A stretch of DNA of 64,000 nt from positions 248,001 to 312,000 of the forward strand of contig NZ_RSFE01000001.1 of the NCBI RefSeq assembly GCF_004025325.1. The letters are read 5' to 3'. A model generated the notes under the pieces. That model did not search any database. It saw nothing but the letters and a program-made list of their open reading frames with translations, and was not told the DNA's origin. Position numbers and translations under genes: made by a program. This document shows positions 1-8,888 of this stretch, in pieces. This DNA is from Pseudidiomarina gelatinasegens (GTDB lineage Bacteria > Pseudomonadota > Gammaproteobacteria > Enterobacterales > Alteromonadaceae). Position 1 is the first letter of the stretch. The number at the start of each line of letters is the position of its first letter.

Positions 1-650
1 TCAAGCGCCTTCATCTTAAATTCATCATGCACAATACAGGCGCCCTGCCACATAATCATGTCAGCACCGGTTTGCTTCTGAATGTACGCACCTAAATGCT
101 TGTCCGGCCCCCACAAAATCTTCTCACCATTAGCATCCAGGTGATCAACAACTTCCAACGCAATGCTTGAAGTAACCACCCAGTCGGCACGCGCTTTAAC
201 AGCGGCCGAGGTGTTGGCATACACCACCACCGTACGATCAGGGTGCTCATCACAAAACTTGGAGAATTCTTCAATTGGGCAACCCAGATCAAGTGAGCAG
301 GTCGCCTCTAAAGTGGGCATTAATACGCGCTTGTTCGGCGTTAATATTTTGGCGGTTTCGCCCATGAACTTAACGCCAGCAACAATTAATGTTTCTGCTT
401 TATGCTGCGCGCCAAAGCGCGCCATTTCGAGTGAGTCAGCAACACAACCGCCGGTTTCCTCAGCTAACGCCTGAATTTCAGGGTCAGTATAATAATGAGC
501 AACCAACACCGCATTTTTTTCCTGCAATAATTGCTTAATGCGGGCGATGTATTCTGCCTTTTGCGCGTCGGTTAAAACTTTTGGTTTTGGCGGGAACGGA
601 TAGTCAAAACTATCAATCACCCGTGCTTGAATTTCTGCCGTAATGCTCAT
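1..650 (-). CDS. nadA: Quinolinate synthase NadA (partial, C-terminus beyond window)
   Basis: NadA condenses iminoaspartate with dihydroxyacetone phosphate to quinolinate in de novo NAD synthesis, using a [4Fe-4S] cluster. The 216 visible residues start at the ATG at 650 and carry two of the three expected cluster cysteines: C118 in [10 protein letters not shown] and C205 in WQGACIVH. The [10 protein letters not shown] segment is typical of the family. The third cysteine lies outside the window. The gene sits downstream of cpoB and the tRNA-Lys pair, as in many gammaproteobacteria. Identification is firm; only the end is missing. Confidence 0.97.
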   Translation of the reverse strand, partial: MSITAEIQARVIDSFDYPFPPKPKVLTDAQKAEYIARIKQLLQEKNAVLVAHYYTDPEIQALAEETGGCVADSLEMARFGAQHKAETLIVAGVKFMGETAKILTPNKRVLMPTLEATCSLDLGCPIEEFSKFCDEHPDRTVVVYANTSAAVKARADWVVTSSIALEVVDHLDANGEKILWGPDKHLGAYIQKQTGADMIMWQGACIVHDEFKMKAL

Positions 651-716
651 GGTACCACTTCAGTGCATAGAAAAAGTTGCGGTAGTATAAATCAAAATCT
701 TGCAGGGGGAAAATAG

Positions 717-792
717 TGGTGGGTTGTGCAGGATTCGAACCTGCGACCAATTGATTAAAAGTCAACTGCTCTACCAACTGAGCTAACAACCC
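717..792 (-). tRNA. tRNA-Lys (anticodon TTT)
   Basis: A 76-nt cloverleaf read on the minus strand: 5' GGGTTGT acceptor, D-arm AGCTCAGTTGGTAGAGC, anticodon loop CTTTTAA giving TTT, T-arm GGTTCGAATCC, and an encoded 3' CCA at 717-719. It is identical to the copy at 824-899, 31 nt upstream, and the two are probably one transcript. Confidence 0.97.
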
Positions 793-823
793 ACTATAAA
801 TTTTTGAAGAAGTTGAGAGTGAT

Positions 824-899
824 TGGTGGGTTGTGCAGGATTCGAACCTGCGACCAATTGATTAAAAGTCAACTGCTCTACCAACTGAGCTAACAACCC
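824..899 (-). tRNA. tRNA-Lys (anticodon TTT), second copy
   Basis: A second 76-nt tRNA-Lys, identical to the neighbour at 717-792, with TTT anticodon and encoded CCA at 824-826. Tandem tRNA-Lys genes between cpoB and nadA match the arrangement known in enterobacteria, where the cluster also holds tRNA-Val; none is seen here. Confidence 0.97.
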
Positions 900-1038
900 A
901 TCACTATCTTGCTGCGCACTTATCAGTGGCAACGGCGGCATAGTTTACTTAAAAAGCCGCTCGTTGCAACTGTAAATTGAAGGAATCGGGTGCGTTTGCT
1001 CAATTTGCGAACGTTTCGCCGATTTTTCTACAGGATAT

Positions 1039-1776
1039 TTACAAATTCGATAACCGTTTGCGAGCCAAACCGGCTTCAGTCGAATCCGCATATTCGGTGA
1101 TGACCTGATTGTATAACTCACGCGCCTGTTCAGTTTGATTCTGCTGCTGAGCGATAATGCCGAGCTTCAGAATACAATCGCCGCGCTTGTTGCTATCAGG
1201 AAAATCGGTCACGACGGTCGAGAAGTGAACCTTCGCTTGGTCATATTTGCTTTCAGCAAATAGCAATTGCCCTAACCAATAATGTGCATTTGGCACATAG
1301 GTTGAGTCTGGATAGTTTTTGATAAATGACTCAAAGGCAGGTACAGCGGCATCATAGCGTTTGTCGCGCAGAACCAACTGAATCGCTTGCTCGTAGGCAT
1401 CATTTTCAGAAACATCGGATGAATAGGCGCTGGTTGCCGAAACCGGCGTCGGGTCAACCTTTGGCGATTGCGACTGCGATTGTGGCTGCGCAGCTAAGCG
1501 GCGGTCAATTTCTTGGTAGATTTCGCGCTGACGCTGAAGAATTTGCTCGATTTGATACGCGTGCTCTTCGGTTTTACCACGAAGATCAGCAACCTCATCT
1601 TGCATTTGCGACATTTGATCAAGAAGCGCCATCTGTGCCGAATTACGGGCATCCATGACACGTTCAAGTTGATTTAAACGTTCTTCGAGAGAACCACTGC
1701 CTAACTTAGAAACCGGTGCCTGCGCATGCAGGACACCGGGAATCAGAAAGGCCAATACTAATATTACTTTTTGCAT
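1039..1776 (-). CDS. cpoB: Cell division coordinator CpoB (YbgF)
   Basis: Periplasmic protein that links Tol-Pal driven outer-membrane constriction to PBP1B peptidoglycan synthesis at the septum. The 245-residue product has a signal peptide ending at LHAQA, a coiled-coil trimerisation segment at about residues 28-95, a Gln/Ser/Pro-rich linker, and C-terminal TPR repeats (about 125-245, with the YDAAVPAFESFIKNYPDS pattern). It is the last gene of the ybgC-tolQRAB-pal operon, 16 nt after pal. Length and order match the family. Confidence 0.95.
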   Translation of the reverse strand: MQKVILVLAFLIPGVLHAQAPVSKLGSGSLEERLNQLERVMDARNSAQMALLDQMSQMQDEVADLRGKTEEHAYQIEQILQRQREIYQEIDRRLAAQPQSQSQSPKVDPTPVSATSAYSSDVSENDAYEQAIQLVLRDKRYDAAVPAFESFIKNYPDSTYVPNAHYWLGQLLFAESKYDQAKVHFSTVVTDFPDSNKRGDCILKLGIIAQQQNQTEQARELYNQVITEYADSTEAGLARKRLSNL

Positions 1777-1792
1777 TGGCTCAACCAGTTAC

Positions 1793-2332
1793 TTAGTAAA
1801 CGAGTACACCGCGGCGGTTTTTCGCGTAGGCGTCATTGTTTGAAGCGTTAATTAACGGCTTTTCTTCACCGTAAGAAACGGTTGTAACCTGGCTTGAACT
1901 TACGCCCAAGTTTTGCAAGTACTGAGCAACAGCTTTCGCACGACGCTCACCTAATGCAATGTTGTATTCTGGCGTGCCACGCTCGTCACAGTGACCTTCA
2001 ACAGTCACAGTTACATTTGGGTTTTCAACTAAGAAATCCGCGTGTGCAGCAAGTACTTGTGCGTACTCAGAAGAGATACGTGAATCGTCAAATGCAAAGA
2101 AAACCATGTTTTCTTGACGTAATTCAGCAACTTTTTCAGCACGAATTTCTTCAGGAGTTTTCTGACGCTCTACTGCGCCAACATCAACACCTGATTGGTC
2201 TTGCTGTTGTTCCTGTTGTTGATTCGTTTGCTGGTCAACAGCTTCTTCAGCACCTTGGTTAGAGCTACATGCTGCTAAAGTCAGCATAGGTACTGCAATG
2301 AACAGACTTTTTAAGGCTTTATTTGCGTTCAT
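1793..2332 (-). CDS. pal: Peptidoglycan-associated lipoprotein Pal
   Basis: Outer-membrane lipoprotein that binds peptidoglycan and interacts with TolB and TolA. The ATG at 2332 is chosen because it follows an AAGGAA ribosome site and opens directly on a lipoprotein signal with lipobox LTLAAC; an upstream in-frame start would bury the signal peptide. A Gln-rich linker (about residues 30-50) precedes the OmpA-like domain, with the conserved GHCDERGTPEYN and RRGVLVY segments. The product is 179 residues. Confidence 0.96.
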   Translation of the reverse strand: MNANKALKSLFIAVPMLTLAACSSNQGAEEAVDQQTNQQQEQQQDQSGVDVGAVERQKTPEEIRAEKVAELRQENMVFFAFDDSRISSEYAQVLAAHADFLVENPNVTVTVEGHCDERGTPEYNIALGERRAKAVAQYLQNLGVSSSQVTTVSYGEEKPLINASNNDAYAKNRRGVLVY

Positions 2333-2388
2333 ATCCGCGTTCCTTTCTTTCATGTAAGTGATTAAACTTTCAATGTTAAACACATTTT

Positions 2389-3744
2389 CTAACGTAAAAA
2401 TGGTGACCACGACGGTGATTTAACTTCACCTTCGCGCGCCGGTAGACGCGCTTTAAACCGTCCATCTACCGAAACCAGCGCTAACACCTGCTGGTTATTA
2501 TGGGTGGTGCTGTAAATCACCATACTGCCATTAGGAGCCAGACTTGGCGACTCATCCAAAGCGGTTTGCGTTAAAACTTGCATGGTACCGTTTGGATAAT
2601 CTTGGCGCGCAATGTGATAGTTCCCCTGTGTACGGTTTACCATAATCACTTGCTTACCATCTGGCGAATACGTTCCCCCCAAGTTCTGCTCACCTTCAAA
2701 GGTTAATCGGCGAACTTGGCCTGCACTTAAATTTACGCTATAAAGTTGCGGTCTTCCACCCCTTTCTGACGTAAAAATCAGCGAGTTACTATCTGGCGAC
2801 CAACTTGGTTCCGTATCAATAGCGTGATGGTTGGTAATACGACGTAACCGCTTACTTGCCAAATCCATCACATACAACTCAGGGTTGCCATCTTTCGAAA
2901 GAACCATTGCCATACTTTTGCCATCAGGCGAAAACACTGGACTGCTGTTGATACCAGGGAAATTCGTAATCCGTTCTCTACTACGAGTATAGATGTCTTG
3001 AATGAAAATCTCTGGTTTTTTATTCTCAAAACTGACATAAGCCAATTTATTGCCATCTGGCGACCATGACGGCGACATCAGCGGCTCAGGGCTACGTAAC
3101 AGTACACGTTCATTGTAGCCATCATAATCCGCAACAACCAATTCATACGGCTTATCTAAGTTATGATTAACAGTAACATACGCTATACGTGTCATAAACG
3201 CACCGCGTTGGCCGGTTAAGGTTTCGTAAAAAATATCTGAAATACGGTGCGAATATTGGCGGAACTGATCACCTGAAATCACACTAGAGCGCGCGTCCAG
3301 AATATGATCTTCTGACGTCACTAACTGGCCATTGCGTAGCACCTGAGTGCCACTGGTAATTTGCCCGCGCAAGATATCAACAATTTCAAACGACACCGTA
3401 TACCGGTCCATTGAATGCGGTTCGATGGTTCCCACCAAAACTGCTTCTACGCCTAAACTTGCCCATTCAGTGTAGTCGATCTCCGCTGAGCTAGTCGGTT
3501 GCTGCGGCATCGCTGTAATTGGAATCGGGTTAAATTTCCCGCTGCGCATTAAGTCGGCAGCCACCACCTCGGTTAATCCGTCGGGTTTTGGGCCTGTGCC
3601 TTTCCATTGGAATGGCACCACAGCAATCGGCCGTGCGGAATCAACTCCGCCGGTGATAACAATCTCGAGCGACGCTCGCGCTTGCTGGCTCGCAATAAGC
3701 ATGCCCGCAGCGGCTACAACACAAATTAGCAGTTTTTTCATCAT
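2389..3744 (-). CDS. tolB: Tol-Pal system translocation protein TolB
   Basis: Periplasmic beta-propeller that shuttles between Pal and TolA. The 451-residue product has a signal peptide ([14 protein letters not shown] to QQARA), an N-terminal alpha/beta domain, then a six-bladed propeller recognised by repeated SPDG/SPDS blades (for example [13 protein letters not shown] and [12 protein letters not shown]). It lies 56 nt upstream of pal and 12 nt downstream of tolA. Confidence 0.97.
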   Translation of the reverse strand: MMKKLLICVVAAAGMLIASQQARASLEIVITGGVDSARPIAVVPFQWKGTGPKPDGLTEVVAADLMRSGKFNPIPITAMPQQPTSSAEIDYTEWASLGVEAVLVGTIEPHSMDRYTVSFEIVDILRGQITSGTQVLRNGQLVTSEDHILDARSSVISGDQFRQYSHRISDIFYETLTGQRGAFMTRIAYVTVNHNLDKPYELVVADYDGYNERVLLRSPEPLMSPSWSPDGNKLAYVSFENKKPEIFIQDIYTRSRERITNFPGINSSPVFSPDGKSMAMVLSKDGNPELYVMDLASKRLRRITNHHAIDTEPSWSPDSNSLIFTSERGGRPQLYSVNLSAGQVRRLTFEGEQNLGGTYSPDGKQVIMVNRTQGNYHIARQDYPNGTMQVLTQTALDESPSLAPNGSMVIYSTTHNNQQVLALVSVDGRFKARLPAREGEVKSPSWSPFLR

Positions 3745-3756
3745 AAGCTTCTTTAT

Positions 3757-4686
3757 TTATTCCGCTTTAAAAGGAAAAGTAATGTCTTTCATTTGTTCAT
3801 AAACATCGGGGTCTTTCGACATAGGTAACGTGCCTACTTTTAGAATTGCACGGCGTGCAGACTCACAAACCGCGCGGTCCCCTTCGCCTTCGCTGACAGA
3901 AGTCACAAAACCACTCCGCGCCAAGGTGATGTTTAATCGGCATTCTTTACCACGCATCGAATCATCAACAATCCAGTTGCGTGTCACAGTATTTCGAATC
4001 AGTGCTGAGTAGCGGTCGACTTCACTCTGAACTTGTTGCCGGCGCGCCGATGCGCGTTCTTGTGACTCGCGCTCCAGCTCTTCTTGCAACTGGCGTTCGC
4101 GCTCAGCGCGCTCGCGCGCTTCCTGCTCACGTTTTTTCCGCTCAGCTTCCGCCTTACGCGCCTCTTCTTCTTTACGCTTGCGTTCTGCTTCAGCTTTAGC
4201 CGCCGCTGCTTCTTCGCGTTTGCGGCGTTCCGCTGCTGCGGCTGCAGCCTGTTCGGCTTCTTCGCGTTGCTTCTGGGCCGCCGCTTTTTCTTGTTCTAAC
4301 TTGCGCCGTTCAGCTTCTTGTTCTTGCTGTAACTCGCGTAAACGTTGCTGTTCCGCTTCACGGGCTTTGCGCGCTTCAACTGCACGCCGTTCTAATTCTT
4401 CCTGGCGGCGTTTTTCAGCTATATCTTGCTGGCGTTCACGCTCGCGAATTTCATTAACCCGTTGCTCAACAGCGGCTTGATCAACCGTAACGGCTTGCAC
4501 AATTTCCCGGTTATCCGGTTGCGGTTCGTCCGGCGTCGCTAATTCAACCTGGAGCGGCGTTTTATCAAATGGCATTTTAAAGTTCATACCAAATATCATT
4601 AATCCGACGATGACAACATGCACCAACACAGAAAGTGCCAGCGGAACTGTCCACTCACTTGGCCACGACCAACCTTTCTTTGCCAC
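3757..4686 (-). CDS. tolA: Cell envelope integrity protein TolA
   Basis: Inner-membrane protein that spans the periplasm and transmits proton-motive force from TolQR to TolB-Pal. The 309-residue product has one N-terminal membrane helix (about residues 13-35), a long Ala/Glu/Lys/Arg-rich helical stalk (about 75-215) and the C-terminal TolA domain (about 220-309, with YSALIRNTVTRNW and a conserved Cys pair). Its ATG overlaps the tolR stop by one base. The biased stalk codons create long meaningless antisense frames. Confidence 0.95.
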   Translation of the reverse strand: MAKKGWSWPSEWTVPLALSVLVHVVIVGLMIFGMNFKMPFDKTPLQVELATPDEPQPDNREIVQAVTVDQAAVEQRVNEIRERERQQDIAEKRRQEELERRAVEARKAREAEQQRLRELQQEQEAERRKLEQEKAAAQKQREEAEQAAAAAAERRKREEAAAAKAEAERKRKEEEARKAEAERKKREQEARERAERERQLQEELERESQERASARRQQVQSEVDRYSALIRNTVTRNWIVDDSMRGKECRLNITLARSGFVTSVSEGEGDRAVCESARRAILKVGTLPMSKDPDVYEQMKDITFPFKAE

Positions 4687-5120
4687 TACTGCTCACCTGC
4701 CGAATTATCCGTCATCAAACCAACTTGAGGTACGCCTGCACGTTGCAACAATACCATCAATTGAACCACTTGGTTGTATTGTACCGCACCGTCCCCCTTC
4801 ACCACCACCGGTCGTTCAGGGCTTACTTGCAACTCAGCTTGCACCGCCACTGCCAAATCAACCACGTCAATTGCATCATTCGGGTCATTGGCGGTACTTA
4901 AAAAATAGTTCCCGTCTTTATCAACACTAACCACAATGGGTGGCTTACTTTCAGGATCAAGCGGTTCCGCTGAAGCCTTCGGTAAATCAACCTTCACCCC
5001 TTGCGTAATCAGCGGTGCGGTAACCATGAAAATGATTAGCAGCACCAGCATAACGTCTATGTAGGGTACCACATTAATCTCGGACACCTGTTTACGGCGT
5101 CTGCGCGTCACCGTCATCAT
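4686..5120 (-). CDS. tolR: Tol-Pal proton channel subunit TolR
   Basis: ExbD/TolR-family inner-membrane subunit; with TolQ it forms the proton channel that energises TolA. The 144-residue product has a basic N-terminus (RRRRKQ), one membrane helix with the functional aspartate in VVPYIDVMLVLLIIFMV, and a periplasmic domain. The start overlaps the tolQ stop by four bases, indicating translational coupling. Confidence 0.97.
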   Translation of the reverse strand: MMTVTRRRRKQVSEINVVPYIDVMLVLLIIFMVTAPLITQGVKVDLPKASAEPLDPESKPPIVVSVDKDGNYFLSTANDPNDAIDVVDLAVAVQAELQVSPERPVVVKGDGAVQYNQVVQLMVLLQRAGVPQVGLMTDNSAGEQ

Positions 5121-5812
5121 GCCGGCTTGCTCGCTTTAACTTGTGAACCTTGGCGCTGCAAAATGGCCATTAGCTCATCCATAAAGTTCACGTATTGGTT
5201 ATCAACTTTTTCTACCCGATACGTAAAGCGGTTGTACGCGATAACAGCAGGAATCGCAGCAAATAGGCCCATTGCGGTCGCAATCAACGCCTCTGCAATA
5301 CCTGGCGCCACCATGGCCAAGGTTGCCTGTTGCACAGCACCCAAACCAATAAATGCGTTCATGATGCCCCACACCGTACCGAACAAACCCACATAAGGGC
5401 TTATCGAGCCGATGGTGGCCAGAAATGACAAATTGCTTTCTAAGCGGTCCAGTTCGCGTGAATGCACCACGCGCATCGCGCGGTACGACGCATCCAGCAC
5501 TTGCTGTTGATCCAGCCCCTGGTTGTTGCGCAACCGTGCAAACTCTTTAAAGCCCGCGTGAAACAGCTTTTCCATGCCTGAAGCATTCTGGGCTCGTGCT
5601 GAAACCTCTTGGAACAAGCGCGCTAAATCAACGCCAGACCAAAACCTGTCTTCAAACTGCAAAGCACTCTGTGACGCAGTTTTTAATACTTTTGCGCGTT
5701 GAAAAATCATCATCCAACCCACCACTGAAAAGCCCAGCAGTAACAACATCACCAGCTGAACAACAATGCTAGCCTCTAAAATAAGCGCGGTTATCGATAA
5801 TTCAGTTTGCAC
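5117..5812 (-). CDS. tolQ: Tol-Pal proton channel subunit TolQ
   Basis: MotA/TolQ/ExbB-family proton channel protein of 231 residues. Three membrane helices are visible at about residues 15-40, 138-160 and 170-195, with the signature GLFGTVWGIMNAF and the pore segment IAEALIATAMGLFAAIPAV. Its start overlaps the end of ybgC by 11 bases, and its stop overlaps tolR. Confidence 0.97.
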   Translation of the reverse strand: MQTELSITALILEASIVVQLVMLLLLGFSVVGWMMIFQRAKVLKTASQSALQFEDRFWSGVDLARLFQEVSARAQNASGMEKLFHAGFKEFARLRNNQGLDQQQVLDASYRAMRVVHSRELDRLESNLSFLATIGSISPYVGLFGTVWGIMNAFIGLGAVQQATLAMVAPGIAEALIATAMGLFAAIPAVIAYNRFTYRVEKVDNQYVNFMDELMAILQRQGSQVKASKPA

Positions 5813-6224
5813 GTTTCAACACCTCAAAAATCTCCATTGGCATAGGCACTGCTCTCACAGATTCACCCGATTGCCCCAAATTCACACAGGCTGCTTTAAT
5901 CTGCGCCTCACAAAAAATTCTTCCATCGCTATGCAGTACCTGCTGCGAAAAAACCACCGAAGCCTTCCCGAGGCGTTCGACCACAACAGTCACCGTCAGT
6001 TCATCATTAAACCGAGCCGGCGCAATCAAATCCATTTGCACCTGACGCACAACAAAACCAATACGGTGTTCAAGCCAAGTATTTTGTTCAATCCCTAGGG
6101 AGCGTAGCCATTCTGTACGTGCTCGCTCAAGGAATTTGAGATAGTTGGCATAATAAACGATACCGCCAGCATCTGTGTCTTCGTAATAAACCCGTATCGG
6201 CCATTCAAATGTTAACTTGTTCAA
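5802..6224 (-). CDS. ybgC: Acyl-CoA thioesterase YbgC
   Basis: Hotdog-fold 4-hydroxybenzoyl-CoA thioesterase-family enzyme that hydrolyses acyl-CoA and is linked to phospholipid metabolism. The 140-residue product shows the family active-site segment YYEDTDAGGIVYYANYL near the N-terminus, including the catalytic Asp. It is the first gene of the tol-pal operon. Palindromes of GGTCnGACC type lie just upstream (6255-6310) and could tie its expression to fatty-acid status. Confidence 0.95.
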   Translation of the reverse strand: MNKLTFEWPIRVYYEDTDAGGIVYYANYLKFLERARTEWLRSLGIEQNTWLEHRIGFVVRQVQMDLIAPARFNDELTVTVVVERLGKASVVFSQQVLHSDGRIFCEAQIKAACVNLGQSGESVRAVPMPMEIFEVLKRAN

Positions 6225-6297
6225 TTTTACACCAGATATTTTTTCATCTTAACGATCTGACCAATTTTTACAAAACCCTTAATATTCGGGGCTAAAC

Positions 6298-6310
6298 TTG
6301 GTCAGACCAA
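6298..6310. promoter_or_regulatory. FadR-like palindrome upstream of ybgC
   Basis: TTGGTCAGACCAA is a perfect palindrome matching the core of FadR operators (TGGTCNGACCA type). On the minus strand it overlaps a possible ybgC -35 (TCTGAC, 16 nt, TATTAA). A partial copy is at 6255-6265, and GCTGGTCTGGCC lies inside the divergent promoter at 6394-6405. The regulator is inferred only; other acyl-CoA-responsive repressors could bind a similar sequence. Confidence 0.4.
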
Positions 6311-6387
6311 TTTATGTGAGAATAATTTTTAACCAGCTCAAACATCAACTCATTAGTAAAAGTAATGTGAAATACAATTTTTCTCGT

Positions 6388-6415
6388 TTGAAAGCTGGTC
6401 TGGCCTCCGTATAAT
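6388..6415 (+). promoter_or_regulatory. Sigma70 promoter of candidate sRNA
   Basis: TTGAAA at 6388-6393 and a perfect TATAAT at 6410-6415, separated by 16 nt, point to a strong plus-strand promoter starting near 6422. The spacer carries GCTGGTCTGGCC, related to the palindrome at 6298-6310, so a repressor could block it directly. No coding frame follows before the terminator at 6505. Confidence 0.7.
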
Positions 6416-6421
6416 GCGCTG

Positions 6422-6531
6422 CATATACCAGATACGAAGAGACCGGTTGTCACTTCTTCCTGTTATTGTTCCCTGGATTTAACTTCCTTGTTGTTCTGTA
6501 TTTTGCCCGCTCCTTGAGCGGGCTTTTTTTT
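6422..6531 (+). ncRNA. Candidate intergenic small RNA (about 110 nt)
   Basis: The unit is defined by the promoter at 6388-6415 and the intrinsic terminator at 6505-6531 (7-bp GC stem, 5-nt loop, eight T). The body is pyrimidine-rich and appears unstructured, with CTTCTTCC and ACTTCC segments that are complementary to Shine-Dalgarno sequences. That is typical of Hfq-dependent trans-acting sRNAs. It runs opposite to its neighbours ybgC and ruvB. I do not recognise a known family. Existence is inferred from signals, not from expression. Confidence 0.55.
6505..6531 (+). terminator. Intrinsic terminator of candidate sRNA
   Basis: GCCCGCT and AGCGGGC pair around a CCTTG loop and are followed by eight T residues. 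The signal is strong on the plus strand; there is no matching A-tract on the other side. Confidence 0.85.
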
Positions 6532-6548
6532 GTTCTAAATTCAAAGGC

Positions 6549-6614
6549 GATATTAGTTATTAGTCAAAACCAAAAACCCGATACTTCAGCGCTAATATCT
6601 AATTGCTAATATCG
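6549..6614. repeat. GATATTAG-family palindromic repeat, copy 1
   Basis: Left arm CGATATTAGTTATTAG and right arm CTAATATCTAATTGCTAATATCG flank a spacer of about 27 nt. The right arm overlaps the last codons of ruvB, so DDISN and the stop are read from the repeat. Related copies are at 7634, 29130, 33080, 34859, 56899 and 63786. Confidence 0.8.
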
Positions 6615-7618
6615 TCGTTGCCCTTCCCCAAACCGAAGTGCGCATACGCATGGGGCGTTGCAATTCGACCGCGCGGCGTACGCTGCAAGAAGCCTTGCTG
6701 AATCAAATACGGCTCCAATACATCTTCAATGGTATCTTTTTCTTCACCGATTGCGGCTGCCAGATTATCTAAACCAACCGGCCCGCCCATAAACTTCTCG
6801 ATAATTGCCAACAGCAACTTGCGATCCATGTAATCAAAGCCCGCTTCGTCAACATCCACCATCAGCAGCGCTGCCGACGCCGTAACTTCATCGATGTGAC
6901 CATTGTTTTTTACTTCAGCGAAATCACGTACACGGCGTAATAACCGATTGGCAATCCGTGGTGTACCGCGTGACCGCCGCGCAATTTCCAAAGCACCTGC
7001 AGGCTCCAGGTTTAAATTCAAATACTTCGCCGAGCGGCGAATAATCGTTGTCAGCTCTTCAACGTTATAGAATTCAAGGCGCTGCACAATACCGAAACGA
7101 TCGCGCAGCGGTGACGTTAATGCGCCAGCTCGCGTCGTTGCACCAATCAACGTGAAAGGTGGCAATTCCAGTTTAATCGAACGCGCCGCTGGGCCTTCAC
7201 CAATCATGATATCCAACTGATAGTCTTCCATCGCTGGATAAAGAATTTCTTCAACCACCGGACTCAACCGATGAATTTCATCAATGAACAACACATCGTG
7301 TTCTTCAAGATTGGTTAACAATGCCGCAAGATCACCCGCCTTTTCCAGCACAGGGCCTGAAGTTTGCCGGATATTTACGTTCAACTCATTCGCGACAATA
7401 TTGGCTAACGTGGTTTTACCTAGCCCTGGCGGGCCAAAAATCAATAAATGATCAAGCGCTTCTTCGCGCTGCCGAGCCGCTTGAATAAAGATTTCCATCT
7501 GCTCAACCACATGCTTCTGGCCGGTGTAGTCGGCAAGATGCTTCGGCCGAATTGCGCGATCGATAACCTCGTCATCGACTGTGGCCTGCGGTTGGTTAAT
7601 GCGGTCTGGTTCAATCAT
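6599..7618 (-). CDS. ruvB: Holliday junction branch migration helicase RuvB
   Basis: Hexameric AAA+ motor that drives RuvA-directed branch migration of Holliday junctions. The 339-residue product has Walker A GPPGLGKT, Walker B DEIH, sensor [17 protein letters not shown] and a C-terminal winged helix (about residues 265-330). A GAGG ribosome site precedes the ATG. The extreme C-terminus (DDISN) lies in a palindromic repeat rather than conserved sequence. The gene is separated from ruvA by another copy of the same repeat. Confidence 0.98.
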   Translation of the reverse strand: MIEPDRINQPQATVDDEVIDRAIRPKHLADYTGQKHVVEQMEIFIQAARQREEALDHLLIFGPPGLGKTTLANIVANELNVNIRQTSGPVLEKAGDLAALLTNLEEHDVLFIDEIHRLSPVVEEILYPAMEDYQLDIMIGEGPAARSIKLELPPFTLIGATTRAGALTSPLRDRFGIVQRLEFYNVEELTTIIRRSAKYLNLNLEPAGALEIARRSRGTPRIANRLLRRVRDFAEVKNNGHIDEVTASAALLMVDVDEAGFDYMDRKLLLAIIEKFMGGPVGLDNLAAAIGEEKDTIEDVLEPYLIQQGFLQRTPRGRIATPHAYAHFGLGKGNDDISN

Positions 7619-7633
7619 TTAAAACCTCAAGTA

Positions 7634-7706
7634 CGATATTAGCAATTAGATATCAGTAAAACCCGAAGATCGATACATCCGCGCTAATATCCAATATCTA
7701 ATATCG
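7634..7706. repeat. GATATTAG-family palindromic repeat, copy 2
   Basis: Arms at 7634-7656 and 7684-7706 are imperfect inverted copies (CGATATTAGC... and ...TCTAATATCG) around about 27 nt. It lies in the 99-nt gap between ruvA and ruvB, so ruvB has a copy at each end. Confidence 0.8.
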
Positions 7707-7718
7707 CTTTCGTTTTTT

Positions 7719-8339
7719 TTACATGTTCTTCAGGGCGAAGCGAATAAGTACTTCGCTGGCAGCATCGGGTTCCGCTTTGGCTGCCGCAGCCACTGCTTTA
7801 TCTGCTTGCGCTGGCTTATAGCCAAGAGCTAATAGCGCACTCAAAGCATCATCACGTGGCGAGCCTGCACTAACGGTTGGATTCATATCGCCAAAGTCGA
7901 TTGGCGCGGCATCGGTGGCCGGTGTAATCGTACCCCAATTCTTCAATCGATCACGCATTTCAACCACCAAGCGCTCCGCTGTTTTGCGGCCTACCCCTGG
8001 CAATTTAACTAAACTTGTCACGTCATCATGGGTAACCGCATGCACAAACTGATGTGCGGTCATGCCAGACATAATCGTAAGCGCCAGTTTCGGTCCAACA
8101 CCTTGCGCCTTAATCAATTGGCGAAACAGGGTGCGCTCCGCAAAGGTATTAAACCCATACAATAATTGCGCGTCTTCACGTACCACAAAATGCGTGATCA
8201 CCTTCACCTGCTCGCCAATGTCAGGTAGCTCATACAGGCACGTCATCGGCATCTGTACTTCGTAGCCGACACCTTGCACGTCGATTAAAATTTCAGGTGG
8301 TTGTTTGGCAATCAAAGTGCCCGTCAGTAGTCCGATCAC
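7719..8339 (-). CDS. ruvA: Holliday junction DNA-binding protein RuvA
   Basis: Tetrameric protein that binds Holliday junctions and loads RuvB. The GTG at 8339 is chosen because it forms the classic GTGA overlap with the ruvC stop and begins at the conserved VIGLLTGTL strand; a longer upstream frame has no family similarity. The 206-residue product shows an OB-fold domain (1-65), helix-hairpin-helix domain with [18 protein letters not shown], and a C-terminal RuvB-binding three-helix domain (about 155-206). Confidence 0.96.
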   Translation of the reverse strand: MIGLLTGTLIAKQPPEILIDVQGVGYEVQMPMTCLYELPDIGEQVKVITHFVVREDAQLLYGFNTFAERTLFRQLIKAQGVGPKLALTIMSGMTAHQFVHAVTHDDVTSLVKLPGVGRKTAERLVVEMRDRLKNWGTITPATDAAPIDFGDMNPTVSAGSPRDDALSALLALGYKPAQADKAVAAAAKAEPDAASEVLIRFALKNM

Positions 8340-8863
8340 GCACGTCCCCTTGATGTTGTTTTTCGAGCAATAAGTTGGGTTCGCGTATGCGCATGACACA
8401 ATGCCACCGCCAACGCGTCCGCAGCATCTGCCTGCGGTTTATGTTGCAACTTCAGCATGGCCATAACCATGTGTTGCACTTGCGTCTTATCGGCAGCACC
8501 CGTGCCCACCACAGCCTGCTTCACCAAACGCGCTGCATATTCAGCAACCGGTAAGCCAGCGCTTGCCGCGGCAACAATGGCAGCACCACGCGCCTGCCCC
8601 AACTTTAACGCTGAGTCAGGGTTACGAGCCATAAATACTTGTTCTATCGCAAATTCATTCGGTTGGAATTGCGCGATAAGCTCAGCAATACCATCATGGA
8701 TGACCTTGAGCTTATCGGCAAGTGTTGGTTCAGCTTCGCCTTTTAAGCTACGCATCACATTGATGCAGCCGCTACCCAAATACGTGATTTGATTGCCAGA
8801 TTGGCGAATCACACCATAGCCGGTTAGGCGTGAACCTGGGTCAATTCCCAGTATGATGGTCAT
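8336..8863 (-). CDS. ruvC: Crossover junction endodeoxyribonuclease RuvC
   Basis: Dimeric Holliday-junction resolvase of the RNase H fold. The 175-residue product has the catalytic aspartate in [14 protein letters not shown] (D7), the glutamate of [18 protein letters not shown] and the C-terminal acidic pair in [15 protein letters not shown]. Order on the minus strand is ruvC-ruvA-ruvB with a four-base overlap to ruvA. Confidence 0.97.
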   Translation of the reverse strand: MTIILGIDPGSRLTGYGVIRQSGNQITYLGSGCINVMRSLKGEAEPTLADKLKVIHDGIAELIAQFQPNEFAIEQVFMARNPDSALKLGQARGAAIVAAASAGLPVAEYAARLVKQAVVGTGAADKTQVQHMVMAMLKLQHKPQADAADALAVALCHAHTRTQLIARKTTSRGRA

Positions 8864-8888
8864 GATTCGCTCCTAGCTGAATAAGTTA

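Larger units (their letters stand above)
6225..6598. other. Regulatory gap between ybgC and ruvB
   Basis: This 374-nt gap lies between two minus-strand genes. It holds a near-consensus plus-strand promoter, a candidate small RNA with an intrinsic terminator, one perfect TTGGTCAGACCAA palindrome with two related half-sites, and the start of a GATATTAG-family repeat. No protein frame is convincing. Confidence 0.7.

Noticed and set aside
717-899. Repeat or duplication at the start of the window as a mobile element
   Set aside because: It is simply two identical tRNA-Lys genes, a normal arrangement at this locus.
4084-4480. Long antisense frames across tolA
   Set aside because: They arise from the Ala/Glu/Lys-rich stalk codons of tolA and have low-complexity Cys/Ser/Phe-rich translations.
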